From Gallionella sp. (GTDB taxonomy: Bacteria; Pseudomonadota; Gammaproteobacteria; Burkholderiales; Gallionellaceae), in contig JAUYJO010000232.1 in the NCBI GenBank assembly GCA_030700315.1, forward strand, positions 1 to 36,044: DNA of 36,044 bases. Reading direction: 5' to 3'. Position numbers and translations under genes: made by a program. Positions 10,566 through 19,581 of the stretch are shown here, in pieces (position 1 is the first letter of the stretch; each line of letters starts with the position of its first letter). Below the pieces are notes generated by a model that saw nothing but the letters and a program-made list of their open reading frames with translations, was not told the DNA's origin and did no database searches.

Positions 10566-10720
10566 TTATATCTCCCACCTGTTGTAAGTTGAAAAAGCGG
10601 ACGCGATTGTATCAAAGTTGCCCGAAATTCCAAATAACAACTTGCGCGACCGCTTTGTGCAGAAAAAATCTCTGGCAAACCAAGCTCCCGACTAATTTCA
10701 ATTCCCATCACTTTAAAGAG

Positions 10721-10748
10721 CAATATAAAAGGGCGGGTTCTACCCGCC
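10721..10748 (-). terminator. Rho-independent terminator after tacAT
   Basis: On the minus strand GGCGGGT pairs with ACCCGCC (10742-10748 with 10732-10738, loop of 3) and is followed by CTTTTATATTG. The stem, tight loop and T-rich tail fit an intrinsic terminator that would end the tacAT transcript before acpP. Confidence 0.7.
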
Positions 10749-10759
10749 GGATAAAGATG

Positions 10760-10774
10760 TCGGGCGAAGCCCGA
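10760..10774. repeat. Short TCGGGC...GCCCGA hairpin
   Basis: TCGGGC, loop GAA, GCCCGA. The same core recurs at 12591-12606 with loop TGAA, and a longer relative lies at 21007-21033. It is one of the abundant short intergenic repeats of this genome. Confidence 0.55.
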
Positions 10775-10836
10775 CCTACAACGGCACAATTCCTGTCATG
10801 TTTTGACAGGATTCAACTTGTACGTGACTAAAATAG

Positions 10837-11337
10837 TTACATTTTTTCGATGGCTGTCGTCGGTAGCCACAAACTCAGTGGTGAATCGGGAAACCGTTCG
10901 AATTCGTAACGCTCGTACCATCCGCGTGCCTGTTCATCCTTGGCATCAACGATAACGCCGATCATCCCGATCTCAACAGACAGTCGCAGGCATCGCTGCA
11001 GCGCATCAGCCAGAAGCAGTTCGCCGAGCCCTTGGCGCTGGTAGCGCAATGCCACCGCTAATCGTGCCAGACGTGCTACAGGCAGCGGAAAACTTGGAAA
11101 GCGACTGGCCTGCTTGGTGGGCAAGTTTTCCTTGCGGATGCCAGACATGGCCAAGCTGTAGAAGCCAAAAACCTCTGCGCCATCAGTGGCAACGTAGGTT
11201 CTGCTGATGTTGGCTGCCGCATGCTGACCGGCAAAGCGGCGCAAATATTCATCCAGAGCGTCGACGCCACAGGAAAATGATCGCCGATTGTGGCCCAACG
11301 ATAGTGGCTCGATGCCCCCGGAAAAAATTAAACTCAA
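10837..11337 (-). CDS. tacT: GNAT-family toxin (TacT/AtaT-like)
   Basis: A GCN5-type acetyltransferase of the toxin class that acetylates the amino acid on charged tRNA and stops translation. It has the family opening (EPLSLGHNRRSFSCGVDALD), the acetyl-CoA loop RYQRQGLGELLL, and the tyrosine motif GWYERYEFERF near the end. I take a TTG start at 11337 (166 residues), because AGGA lies 6 nt before it and it overlaps the antitoxin stop as TTGA; another TTG at 11355 would add 6 residues. Translational coupling with the upstream antitoxin is evident. Which tRNA is targeted cannot be read from the sequence. Confidence 0.88.
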   Translation of the reverse strand: MSLIFSGGIEPLSLGHNRRSFSCGVDALDEYLRRFAGQHAAANISRTYVATDGAEVFGFYSLAMSGIRKENLPTKQASRFPSFPLPVARLARLAVALRYQRQGLGELLLADALQRCLRLSVEIGMIGVIVDAKDEQARGWYERYEFERFPDSPLSLWLPTTAIEKM

Positions 11338-11621
11338 CTCTTGTCCTGCTGCCAATCACGGTGACGTTTCATGGCGGCGGACAGTTTCGGCCGAGGCTTA
11401 TCAGCGTTGTCCAGAGCCTTGGCAAATGCACTCCAGTCACGTGAGGTCAGCGTGATCATTTCGCTTTCAGCGAGGATTTGCTTGGCGCGTTCCTGAGCCG
11501 TTCCGAGCAAGAAGGCGCTGACCGACATGCCGGCAGTGGTGGCGGCCCGGACGATCAATTCCTTGATCTCCGGCGATGTGCGCAAGTCAATGCGTTCGTG
11601 TGCTTGTGCGATGGTCGACAT
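11334..11621 (-). CDS. tacA: DUF1778 antitoxin (TacA-like)
   Basis: A 95-residue protein with a ribbon-helix-helix start (ERIDLRTSPEIKELIVRAAT, MSVSAFLLGTA) typical of DUF1778 antitoxins, and a flexible tail ending in a charged segment. It should bind the acetyltransferase and repress its own promoter. The ATG at 11621 has GAGG at a good distance. Two direct TTCCGTA repeats 11 bp apart lie between the promoter and the start and are the likely operator. Confidence 0.9.
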   Translation of the reverse strand: MSTIAQAHERIDLRTSPEIKELIVRAATTAGMSVSAFLLGTAQERAKQILAESEMITLTSRDWSAFAKALDNADKPRPKLSAAMKRHRDWQQDKS

Positions 11622-11635
11622 GATCGTTACCTCAG

Positions 11636-11683
11636 TACGGAAGAATTACGGAACATTGTAAGGCGTGCTCGGGTGACAAGCAA
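11636..11683 (-). promoter_or_regulatory. Promoter and likely operator of tacAT
   Basis: On the minus strand a -35-like TTGCTT (11678-11683) and -10 TACAAT (11655-11660) are 17 bp apart. Downstream, two direct TTCCGTA copies (11647-11653 and 11636-11642) are spaced one helical turn. RHH antitoxins typically bind such short repeats, so this is a candidate autoregulatory operator. Confidence 0.6.
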
Positions 11684-11767
11684 TAGAGAGAAACGCTGCA
11701 ATATTCACTAAAAGAGGGCTGGCTCCAATGGCACTTCAGAAATCGAAAGTGCGTCGCCGCATTTGAT

Positions 11768-12178
11768 CTACAGTTTGAGCCAGTTTTCCAGCTTGAGTCC
11801 ATCGATCCTGGAAAATTCGCTGGTGTTGCCGGTTACCAACGTAAGGTTTTGCGAAAGAGCATGTGCTGCGATCAACATATCATTTGCGCCGATAGTTGTG
11901 CCAGCCTTTTCCAGCGAACTGCGGATCCTACCGTATTCACGGTCTACATCAATTTCCAGCGGCAACACATCGATCACGGACAATAATTGCTCTATTTTTT
12001 CCGGGATAGTAGGCGAGCCTCTTTTCATTCCGCCATAACGCAGCTCGCATGCAGCCACTATGCTGGTACAAACCGCATCTTCGCCAACTGTGGCAATATG
12101 TTGCGCAATGGTTCCTGCGGGGCGTTTGATGAGATCAGACAGGATGTTGGTATCCAGCAGATAGGCTGTTTCTGCCAT
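11768..12178 (-). CDS. vapC: VapC-type PIN ribonuclease toxin
   Basis: A 136-residue single-domain PIN protein: Asp9 in YLLDTNILSDL, Glu in AACELRYG, and Asp in GANDMLIAAHA, with the final VTGNTSEFSRI segment. These acidic residues hold Mg2+ in VapC toxins, which cleave tRNA or rRNA. It resembles the FitB branch (the RSSLEKAGTTIGANDML pattern). Start codon ATG at 12178 follows the vapB stop with a single base between. Toxin role follows from the family and the operon. Confidence 0.92.
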   Translation of the reverse strand: MAETAYLLDTNILSDLIKRPAGTIAQHIATVGEDAVCTSIVAACELRYGGMKRGSPTIPEKIEQLLSVIDVLPLEIDVDREYGRIRSSLEKAGTTIGANDMLIAAHALSQNLTLVTGNTSEFSRIDGLKLENWLKL

Positions 12179-12179
12179 T

Positions 12180-12413
12180 TCAGATATCCACCGGTTCGGC
12201 AGTCAAATCTGCAATTTCTGGCAAATCCTCTTCAAGTGGCTCCCATGTATCCAGCATCGCCAACAGTGAGCGGCGCTGAACAGGCTCAATAATCAAGCAT
12301 TCACCTTCCTTCCGAACGATAGCCTTGTTACCGGCCAGTTCAAATTCGCGCGGAATACGCAGAGCCTGGTTGCGCCCGTTTTTAAACAGGCTGACTTGTC
12401 GTTCAGTACGCAT
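12180..12413 (-). CDS. vapB: VapB-type AbrB/SpoVT antitoxin
   Basis: A 77-residue protein opening with QVSLFKNGRNQALRIPREFE, the swapped-hairpin AbrB/VagC DNA-binding fold, followed by an acidic/Pro tail (TWEPLEEDLPEIADL) that binds the PIN toxin. The ATG at 12413 has GGAG 6 nt upstream; sequence upstream of that in frame is not conserved-looking. It is translated just ahead of vapC. Confidence 0.92.
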   Translation of the reverse strand: MRTERQVSLFKNGRNQALRIPREFELAGNKAIVRKEGECLIIEPVQRRSLLAMLDTWEPLEEDLPEIADLTAEPVDI

Positions 12414-12435
12414 AAACTCTCCAAATTGAATGATG

Positions 12436-12455
12436 ACATATGTATTGGCATATGC
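12436..12455. promoter_or_regulatory. Likely VapB operator upstream of vapBC
   Basis: ACATATGT and GCATATGC lie 12 bp apart centre to centre, both perfect palindromes, 23 nt before the vapB start. This tandem arrangement suits binding of two VapB dimers or one VapBC octamer for autorepression. Confidence 0.55.
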
Positions 12456-12590
12456 TAACAAAAAAATAGCGGGGGTACAATACTCTCCTCTTCATCCAGA
12501 ATAGCTTGTTAGCCCTCTAGGCATTGCAAAATCAATGGGTTGCAGGTCTGGTTTTAACCCGACCGCTTCGACAAACTCAGGATAGGCATG

Positions 12591-12606
12591 TCGGGCTGAA
12601 GCCCGA
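12591..12606. repeat. Short TCGGGC...GCCCGA hairpin
   Basis: TCGGGC TGAA is followed by GCCCGA. Same core as 10760-10774. The preceding segment (12567-12580) carries the GACAAACTCAGG motif related to the repeat at 100-235. Confidence 0.5.
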
Positions 12607-12639
12607 TCTACGCCCAAATGGGTTATCTGAGTTAATAAT

Positions 12640-12663
12640 GCTCCCTGTCGGGCAACAGGGAGC
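12640..12663 (-). terminator. Hairpin, candidate terminator of the pil operon
   Basis: GCTCCCTGT pairs perfectly with ACAGGGAGC (9 bp) around a 6-nt loop, 24 nt past the pilY1 stop on the minus strand, and is followed by ATTATTAACT. The tail is only partly T-rich, so it may be a Rho-helped end. Confidence 0.55.
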
Positions 12664-12686
12664 AGCGGGATACCAGCGTCCTCGAA

Positions 12687-15600
12687 TCAATCCACTTCCC
12701 TATACCAGTAGGTTCGGGTGCGGCTGGTCGGAACATTGATGGTCGGTTTGGCGCCGCCAAGAGCAGATTCACAGTCAGCCCCAACACAACCGGGATCGCC
12801 ACCGCAGCCAATACAGAAGGGCACCGTACTCGTCCCGTCTTCTCCCTCCACGGTCACGATAACCACACCGGCCACAGGAGAAGGCGGCAGCCCACCCCCA
12901 TCGTACACGGTAAATGTTTCCGTTCCGGTCAAGGGATCAAGTCTATATCCCTTGGCAATTCCCAGGTTTGCGCTACATGAATCCGAATCGGCAGGCTGGT
13001 TGGTGCCGTAGTAGGTATAGCCGGCCACCGTAAGGGGCGCATTAACGATCTTTTCACCCGCTAATTTATCTTTAAAATAGCCCATATTGGGTGTAGTGCT
13101 ACCATCGGAGCCAACCGCAGCATGGTCATAAGCAACGCTCGTGGCATCGAACAGGTGGCCCGGCACGATGGTTGTCAGGCCGCTGCCATCGTTTCCGGGC
13201 AGATCCTTCAGCACAAAAATCCGATCCAGCGTCCCGGTGGAGGACAGCGGGTGTTCACGGTCACCCGAACCCGCGATCACGGCGTCAAAGGTATTGGTCG
13301 GCAGCACGTCAGGCGGATAGAAAAACTTGCGCAAGGGAACTCCTCCACCGCCCAGTGAGGCGACCTGGTTCACTTTCCAGTAATCCGGCGTATTGTTGGT
13401 CGTGTTGCCTTCGCGTTGCAGATCCACCCGCCACACATTGCCGCCCACATCAACGGCATACAAACGATCTATGTAGCCGTCGCTGTCCCGATCCATCAGA
13501 GTGATATCTGCCGGAATGCTGTAATCCATCCCCGCTACCGTGCAATTCCCCGGCAACGTACCCACACCGGCACAAGTACATTTTGGGGTAGTGAGCGCAG
13601 TGCAGTTGGGGCTGGCGCCATAGGTGGCCCGCCACACCAAAGCGCCTGTTTCCGCATCCACAATATATATTCCACGCCCCTTGATGTCGGCTGTAGCCGG
13701 TTCGGTATCCTGTGTCGTGGAGTAGCCGGCACCGAAGATCATCACCGGTTTTGCGTTGCCGCTACCATCGTTATATCCCTTGATCCGTGCCACTTTCGGC
13801 GCTGACCAAGTCTCCCCGAGCTCAGCGAAATCAGTGCTTTCGGTAAAACCGCTTGCGTTGGTCAAGCCAGGTGGCTCGATTTTCCACAGAAACTCCGGGC
13901 TGGCTGGATCTGACACATCAAGCGCATAAATGAAATCGCCTCCCCGACGCATGGCGAGGTAGATGTAGGCATTGTCGGTTGTCCCATCAGCGTTCAACAA
14001 CTGGTAAACGCTGGTGGAACCATCAGCGAAATAATCCTTTCTTTCGGGGGTAGGCTCAATTCCGGTCAGTGTTGACGGCAACAGCAGCACCGGGCTGTTG
14101 GTGCGTTGCCGGTTGAATTTGCCGAAAAATTCGGGGGGAACAAACCCCCACAGTTCGCTGCCTGGAACAGGCAGTGTGCTCTCGGCGTGGTTACTCTGGT
14201 TGCCATTGACCGCGCGATACACGCCATCGTTGGCGCCATAAAAAACCACCACCCCGGTGGTGCCGCCATAATTGATGGCCACCGGCCGCGAATGCAGCAC
14301 ATCTCCGTGGAACGATGGACGCACGGTGATGCTGCCGCCCGGGCCAGGTTCATCACCAAAATTATCATGGCCTCGCACCCAATTGATCAGGGAATCCCTG
14401 TCGGGCGGCGTCGATCCCTGGTAGGCACGAATGACTGCGCCAGTGGCTGGCGTGGCGGGTGAAAGCGTCACCGGGCCGAACGTGAAGGAAGTATCACATC
14501 CGGCGTCGCAGGTGATTTCCCATCCATCGGCTGGGCTGAGGTAAGCGCTTTCGATGCCCACTGAGGCACCCGATACGCCAATGTCGATGTATTGGCCCGT
14601 GGCGAAGGCGGAGGCCGCAGCCACATTGCTCACTGTGGCTGTAGTTCCCGAGCGGGTAATTTTGCCTGCATCAATGGTGATCGGTGTGCCTGACAGGGCA
14701 ACGGTCGGGGTGCTCGTCGTCAATGTCGTCGAAAATGCGACACCGTCCAGCGGAAAAGTAAATGTGGTACAGGTTGCCCCTGATGCGCAGGTAGCCACGA
14801 TAGACCGGCTTCCTCCTGATGTTACATATTGTGATTCGTTGCTCCCCGAGCCCGACACGTAGGATAGTGTATAGGTCGCGTTATGAGTGACCGCGCTGGC
14901 GGCCACAGCCGTCGCGGTGGTGGCCGTGGCACTGTCACGGGAAATGTTGCCTGCTGCAATGCTGATCGTTGGCGTATCAAGAACAACATTCCCGCCCGTA
15001 CCGGTGGAATTGCAATTGAGCGCTATCTCAAAGGTATTCGTTGTCGCGCTGGCTACCGTGTAAGTACCGTTCCAGTCAGAATTGCCGGAAATGGTGACAG
15101 ATGCCCCATTGGAATAGCCATGCGTGTTCGCAAATACGGTGCAATCGCCCGTTACCTTTTTGATTTCCGAGATCGTATTAGCGGCTGGGGTAGGTAATTT
15201 GACCGAATACGCATTCACCGAGGGCGAGGTGGGCGTGACAGACACATCATAAGTAAAAGTATCGACCGTCACATTCGCAATAAAGAATGAACCGCTGTAT
15301 TGGGCGGGAGAAACTCCTGCGATGACGACAAAAGCGCCATCGCTGTAGCCGTGACCCGGTACGGTAACCGTGACCCGGACACAATTGATGTTGGGAATGG
15401 TGCCCGATGCGCACCCATTGGCATTGGCTGTGGTACTGGCCGCAACCGAAATATCGGTGATGTCCTTTGTGCCGGAACCGTGCAGGGAGGCTGTGTAGGC
15501 GCCCGTCGACGGGGTCGTCGGATAATCCGGCAGCCCCGTGATCGTGAAGGTGGTGCCGCTAGCACCCGTTATAGCCTGCGTCACGTTATATTCGCTTTGC

Positions 15601-17351
15601 TCGGCGCCACTGATCGTGACGGATGCGCCATCCGCATAGCCATGTACGCTATTGGTGGTCACCAGCGCGGTGGTACCCGTTCGGACGATGCTATTGACTA
15701 TCAGCGACGAAGAAGAACCAAACATCGACGCGGTGATGCCGGCATTGGTGGTGGCAAAGGCATTGGCCGAGTCGGTCAGGTCGGCATTACAGCTAGCCCC
15801 GCTCGGGCAATAGGTGTACAGCTTGCGCGGGTTGGTTGACAGGCCGGCAGTGGTTGCGTAATCGGCGGTCAGATTGGCCAGGCGCATAACCTGAGCCGCG
15901 CCGCCCTTTTCCACCAGCTCACCATCCGGCAAATCATAGGCGCCCCCCGCACTTTGCGGGTGGTTAACCCAGAAACCACCCGCAGGGTCTGCCACCGGGC
16001 TGCACGCACGCACGCTGGGGTTGCCGCCGCAAGTCCAGTAACTGACCGAGTTGGGGGAAATAAAGCCCGTGCCTCCGGAGCTGATGGCGGCGTCACTCAG
16101 GCTGTCTCCTAAAGACAGGTCAATGAGATGGGTGTCCGGATTACGTGTGGCGACAAAACTATATTGCTTCATGTTGCCCAGCCATCTCGGCGCGCCGGTC
16201 TCATCGGGGCGGAACATGCCCATGTAAATCTGGTTCAAATAAGTGCCCTGCGCATTCACGCTGACCGGCAAGCTGGACGCGGAAAACACGCTGTTGACCG
16301 CCTGCACTTCATTGAGGATTTTGAGCAGCGCATTCTTTACCTCCGACGCATTGCCGGTCTGGAAGTACTTGCCGCCACCATAGGTAGCCATATTGGACAG
16401 CAAGGCAGGATAATCCGGCTTGCAGTCGTTGGGGCCGTTATTGATGACGCCTATGGTATAGGTCGTGATTTTCTGCGTGCCATCCAGCGTTGACGAGCCA
16501 TCTGTTTCGCGCATGTAGCGCGCCCATTCGTCAGCCCAGTTATTGGACCAGTCACTGGCAGCGCTCCCGGCTGCCAGGCTCGTTACCCCGCAGGTCGTTT
16601 CCTTGAAGGTGACCGTATTGGAAAGTTTTATTTTTTGCGCGGCCGTTGCGGCAACTTGTGCTGATGGCAAACCCGTAGAGCTGTTATTGGGGTCGGATTG
16701 GGCCGTATCGCCAGGCCCGCCGGAATTGCTGAACGAGTTGCCGATATCGATGATGAAGTTTTTCTGGCATCCGCTGTCCAAAATGTTGGTGACATAATCT
16801 TTCCCGGATAAACCGATCTTGCCGGTGTAGTAGGCCCAAGCCTCCTGCATATTGCTGCCCGTTCTGTCACCGCCCGATTTGACATTGAATTCGGTCGAAG
16901 AATTGCTCCCGGAAGTTTTCCAACTCTTGATAAAGCTGATCAGAGCCGATTTGCCCTCAGCATCCATCAGCGTGAGATGCTTGACCAGACAGCCCCCTTC
17001 GCTGCCGATGCAAGGCCCCACGCCCGCAGCGGCGCCATCGGTAAAGTTATTGCCATTATTGACCATTAGGCCAATATTTACGGCACCCAAGGGCAGGCTT
17101 TCGATCGCGTCAACGAGCGCGCATTGCTCAACCCCGCCGCCTGTGCCCCCCAAAGACGGCGCCCCACCGGAAGCGTAAGCTGTGCAAGGATTGGCCGCAT
17201 TTGAGCTGAAGTTGGCGCCGGTATCCATGACCATCAGAACATTGGGGGTGTCGCTCGAGCCACCGCTATAAATATCCGTATCCTCCGCCAGGCTGCATGA
17301 GGCATGTCCCAACAGGGCATATAACAGCAGAACAAGTTTGATCGATTTCAT
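12687..17351 (-). CDS. pilY1: PilY1-like pilus adhesin/biogenesis protein
   Basis: PilY1 sits at the tip of type IV pili, and links surface contact to twitching. The 1554-residue protein has an N-terminal signal peptide (residues 1-23), then a von Willebrand A-like region whose metal motif is degenerate (VMDTGANFS in place of DxSxS), then about 400 residues of Thr/Ser-rich repeats (roughly 560-960), and a C-terminal PilY1 beta-propeller with the calcium loop DRDSDGYIDRLYAVD near residue 1280. Start ATG at 17351 has GGAGG 7 nt upstream; an earlier ATG at 17387 is not favoured. The repeats each contain a HGYxDGAxVxIxG strand pair and a TFxxxG closing strand, as in FCCH-like modules. It is the last gene of the minor pilin operon, 81 nt after pilX. 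Confidence 0.9.
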   Translation of the reverse strand: MKSIKLVLLLYALLGHASCSLAEDTDIYSGGSSDTPNVLMVMDTGANFSSNAANPCTAYASGGAPSLGGTGGGVEQCALVDAIESLPLGAVNIGLMVNNGNNFTDGAAAGVGPCIGSEGGCLVKHLTLMDAEGKSALISFIKSWKTSGSNSSTEFNVKSGGDRTGSNMQEAWAYYTGKIGLSGKDYVTNILDSGCQKNFIIDIGNSFSNSGGPGDTAQSDPNNSSTGLPSAQVAATAAQKIKLSNTVTFKETTCGVTSLAAGSAASDWSNNWADEWARYMRETDGSSTLDGTQKITTYTIGVINNGPNDCKPDYPALLSNMATYGGGKYFQTGNASEVKNALLKILNEVQAVNSVFSASSLPVSVNAQGTYLNQIYMGMFRPDETGAPRWLGNMKQYSFVATRNPDTHLIDLSLGDSLSDAAISSGGTGFISPNSVSYWTCGGNPSVRACSPVADPAGGFWVNHPQSAGGAYDLPDGELVEKGGAAQVMRLANLTADYATTAGLSTNPRKLYTYCPSGASCNADLTDSANAFATTNAGITASMFGSSSSLIVNSIVRTGTTALVTTNSVHGYADGASVTISGAEQSEYNVTQAITGASGTTFTITGLPDYPTTPSTGAYTASLHGSGTKDITDISVAASTTANANGCASGTIPNINCVRVTVTVPGHGYSDGAFVVIAGVSPAQYSGSFFIANVTVDTFTYDVSVTPTSPSVNAYSVKLPTPAANTISEIKKVTGDCTVFANTHGYSNGASVTISGNSDWNGTYTVASATTNTFEIALNCNSTGTGGNVVLDTPTISIAAGNISRDSATATTATAVAASAVTHNATYTLSYVSGSGSNESQYVTSGGSRSIVATCASGATCTTFTFPLDGVAFSTTLTTSTPTVALSGTPITIDAGKITRSGTTATVSNVAAASAFATGQYIDIGVSGASVGIESAYLSPADGWEITCDAGCDTSFTFGPVTLSPATPATGAVIRAYQGSTPPDRDSLINWVRGHDNFGDEPGPGGSITVRPSFHGDVLHSRPVAINYGGTTGVVVFYGANDGVYRAVNGNQSNHAESTLPVPGSELWGFVPPEFFGKFNRQRTNSPVLLLPSTLTGIEPTPERKDYFADGSTSVYQLLNADGTTDNAYIYLAMRRGGDFIYALDVSDPASPEFLWKIEPPGLTNASGFTESTDFAELGETWSAPKVARIKGYNDGSGNAKPVMIFGAGYSTTQDTEPATADIKGRGIYIVDAETGALVWRATYGASPNCTALTTPKCTCAGVGTLPGNCTVAGMDYSIPADITLMDRDSDGYIDRLYAVDVGGNVWRVDLQREGNTTNNTPDYWKVNQVASLGGGGVPLRKFFYPPDVLPTNTFDAVIAGSGDREHPLSSTGTLDRIFVLKDLPGNDGSGLTTIVPGHLFDATSVAYDHAAVGSDGSTTPNMGYFKDKLAGEKIVNAPLTVAGYTYYGTNQPADSDSCSANLGIAKGYRLDPLTGTETFTVYDGGGLPPSPVAGVVIVTVEGEDGTSTVPFCIGCGGDPGCVGADCESALGGAKPTINVPTSRTRTYWYREVD
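14455..15660 (-). repeat. Tandem FCCH-like repeat block inside pilY1
   Basis: Residues around 560-960 hold three clear copies (VHGYADGASVTISG, PGHGYSDGAFVVIAG, THGYSNGASVTISG) and at least two decayed ones ending TTFTF and TSFTF. Each unit is followed by an NxT/YNxxxxI strand and a Thr-rich linker. These units lie between the vWA-like and propeller domains, which are normally close together, so this is an expansion of the stalk. The FCCH (ubiquitin-activating E1 helper domain) resemblance is by eye; the sequence does not imply ubiquitin function. Confidence 0.6.
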
Positions 17352-17432
17352 GATGTAACCTCCAGATTGCCTCAACGGCAGTTTCAATTATCGGAAACAA
17401 ACACGCTACACATACAGCGCTTACGCATAAGG

Positions 17433-17963
17433 CTATGGGCAGGTCGTACCTGCCGGAACCCGGATGAACACGCCCTGATGCACTGCCGTATTGGCTCCTG
17501 TATCGGCATCGGCCGCTGTAGCGCGAATTTCCCAATTCTGTTTAAAGCACCACGATTGCGCGGATGCCACCAGGACACCCGACGCGCCGATAATCCCGGT
17601 GTTGACTGCCGCACCACTGCCGAGGCACACGGCATCAGCCGGAATGTCCGGGTTTAATTCGCCGTTGGTGAGCCCAACGGAATTCATGCAAGTGGGCACC
17701 TCAACCTGCACGGGGTAACTTGCCGCACCAAAAGTTACGGTAGCGACTGACGATGCCGGAAGGGCGGTAAAGTTGCTGCTGATAACGCTCTCGATGCCCT
17801 GCTGCGCGGCGGCGCTCGCCTCTTCACGGAACTGTGCATTGCCCACCACCTGGATGCTGGTGGTGGTGGCATTCATCGAGGATAGCGCGATCAGCGTCAG
17901 CAGCACCAGCATGACGAGCGCCACCAGCAGGGTGCTGCCGCGCTGGCTATAGGTGAGTGTCAT
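17433..17963 (-). CDS. pilX: PilX-like minor pilin
   Basis: A 176-residue protein with a type IV pilin-like N-terminus: short basic leader (MTLTYSQRG), then the hydrophobic helix STLLVALVMLVLLTLIALSS. The C-terminal half has Cys residues (VPTCMN, ACVLG-type spacing, CFKQ, TTCP) able to form disulfides. PilX helps initiate pilus assembly as part of the minor pilin tip complex. Its start overlaps the pilW stop as ATGA, so translation is coupled. Confidence 0.88.
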   Translation of the reverse strand: MTLTYSQRGSTLLVALVMLVLLTLIALSSMNATTTSIQVVGNAQFREEASAAAQQGIESVISSNFTALPASSVATVTFGAASYPVQVEVPTCMNSVGLTNGELNPDIPADAVCLGSGAAVNTGIIGASGVLVASAQSWCFKQNWEIRATAADADTGANTAVHQGVFIRVPAGTTCP

Positions 17964-19027
17964 GGCGCCTCCCTCCGGCTGGACGGATTGACCAGGCGAA
18001 CCACCTGGGTGTAGGCGTGGCGTTTGTATTTGCTATCATCGCCCGTTGGGGCATAGTCACCCGCCATCCCGAGCGAATAGGTTTTTGCATCGTTTTGTCC
18101 CGCCGATTGCTCGATATTCCGGGCGATGATGTTGAGCTTGACCGAGGCGACATTCGACCAGCATGTGACAGTCGTACAGGTTTCGACATAGCTGTCAGCC
18201 ACGCCATCAAATACCGCCAAATCTATGACGCCATCGCCATCGGAATCTCCATCCACCCCATATTCCACTTGCATGTATTCGATGCCATCAACCAGGGGAA
18301 CCGTGACCATGGCACCCGCATCGCTTAATTCGACACGTTTGAGCGTGGGAATGCCATCGCCCGTCTGGTTGTTGGCATCGATGTAATAAATCTGCACCAT
18401 CATGCGCCGCAGATCGGCATAGGGGGTGGCACTGGCGGTCGTGCAGTTTCTCTGGCGCAACGTCAGGCTGGCAGGGTTGTTGCTCACTATGTAAGGTGTC
18501 GAGGGCGAGTCATATTGGCACTGCGACGCTTGCAGATAAGGGGTCGTGGCTGCCACGGCGGATGCGGACGCATGCGTAATCGCGGCTGACGTATCGACTC
18601 TGCGGACGACCAGAATATCGCTGCCGGTTTTTAAGGTGGCAGGCACGCAACTCGGGCGAGTAGCTGCGGTAGCCGCGTCGGCAGCATCAAATCCCTGAAC
18701 ATGCAAAGGGATGGCTGCCGCAATGTTGGCCATGACAGTGGAACATGGATCGGGAACTACACCCGGTGGCGCGACCGAATTGGGGTTAAGCGTGCCATAG
18801 AAGCCTGCCAACTGCAGGTTTTCGGATAACACCTCCAGGCTGTAGCGCCCGTTATCGATCATGCGAGTCGATTTATCCAGCTCGCTGCGCGTCCTGCTTT
18901 GATTGGCGAACAAAGTAGCCATGGCCGAAAGGATAAGCAAGCCGATGGTGATGGAGATCATCAGCTCGATCAACGACAGGCCGCGCTGCCGGTTAGTTAA
19001 AATGCTCGGGTTGGCTGGAGCGGTCAT
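17960..19027 (-). CDS. pilW: PilW-like minor pilin
   Basis: A 355-residue prepilin-like protein with the cleavage motif RGLSLIELMISITIGLLILS (Gly-Leu with Glu at +5), longer than other minor pilins, as is usual for PilW. Cys residues in CSTVMAN, CVPATL, CQYDS and CTTVTC suggest disulfides. An aspartate-rich stretch (VDGDSDGDGVIDLAVFDGV) resembles a calcium-binding loop. PilW is one of the core minor pilins of the pilus tip. It overlaps both neighbours by 4 nt (ATGA). Confidence 0.9.
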   Translation of the reverse strand: MTAPANPSILTNRQRGLSLIELMISITIGLLILSAMATLFANQSRTRSELDKSTRMIDNGRYSLEVLSENLQLAGFYGTLNPNSVAPPGVVPDPCSTVMANIAAAIPLHVQGFDAADAATAATRPSCVPATLKTGSDILVVRRVDTSAAITHASASAVAATTPYLQASQCQYDSPSTPYIVSNNPASLTLRQRNCTTASATPYADLRRMMVQIYYIDANNQTGDGIPTLKRVELSDAGAMVTVPLVDGIEYMQVEYGVDGDSDGDGVIDLAVFDGVADSYVETCTTVTCWSNVASVKLNIIARNIEQSAGQNDAKTYSLGMAGDYAPTGDDSKYKRHAYTQVVRLVNPSSRREAP

Positions 19028-19581
19028 ATCAAGCTCGCAATATAAACAGGCAGGGTAACCACGCGGCGCTTGGCATCGCCTCCATATTGGCCGGTCCCGC
19101 AGGCTGCGGCAGGGCCGGCAGTGAGGGCGGCCGTGCTGTTAAATCCTTGCCACGCCACCGCAATCAAATATTCCCCCATCACGCCGGCAGATGATGGGGT
19201 AATTTCGTAAACGCAGCCGCGCGCGCCGATCATCGCGCCGACACTGGCGCCGCCCTGGGTTTCCGCCGCGCCCAGCAGCGCGTTATGCCATTCGCACAAA
19301 TCGCTGTCGGCGATTGTGTTGCCGGTAGTGGGGCACACTGCAACGCCTGTGCCCAGGATGGCATCGTAGAAAGACGCATTTTTGCGGTTGGCATTGATCC
19401 GATCCGCCATGTCTTTCAGCAGAATCAATGCCTGCGAGCGCTGGTAGGCTTCCATCTGCGCCGTCAATGCCCTGCCCTGCAATCCGGCCAGCCCGAGCAA
19501 CCCGACCATCAGGATCAGGATGGTCACCAGCACTTCGATTAAGCTGAAGCCTGCATTTTTAGGGTGAGTAATCATGGGCAT
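19024..19581 (-). CDS. pilV: PilV-like minor pilin
   Basis: A 185-residue prepilin with NAGFSLIEVLVTILILMVGLLG (Gly/Phe cleavage, Glu at +5), then ALTAQMEAYQRSQALILLKDM, which is the PilV-family opening. PilV is a core minor pilin. It can start at 19581 or at the second ATG (19575), which overlaps the fimU stop as ATGA; the second is more likely from coupling but neither has a strong ribosome binding site. Confidence 0.9.
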   Translation of the reverse strand: MPMITHPKNAGFSLIEVLVTILILMVGLLGLAGLQGRALTAQMEAYQRSQALILLKDMADRINANRKNASFYDAILGTGVAVCPTTGNTIADSDLCEWHNALLGAAETQGGASVGAMIGARGCVYEITPSSAGVMGEYLIAVAWQGFNSTAALTAGPAAACGTGQYGGDAKRRVVTLPVYIASLI

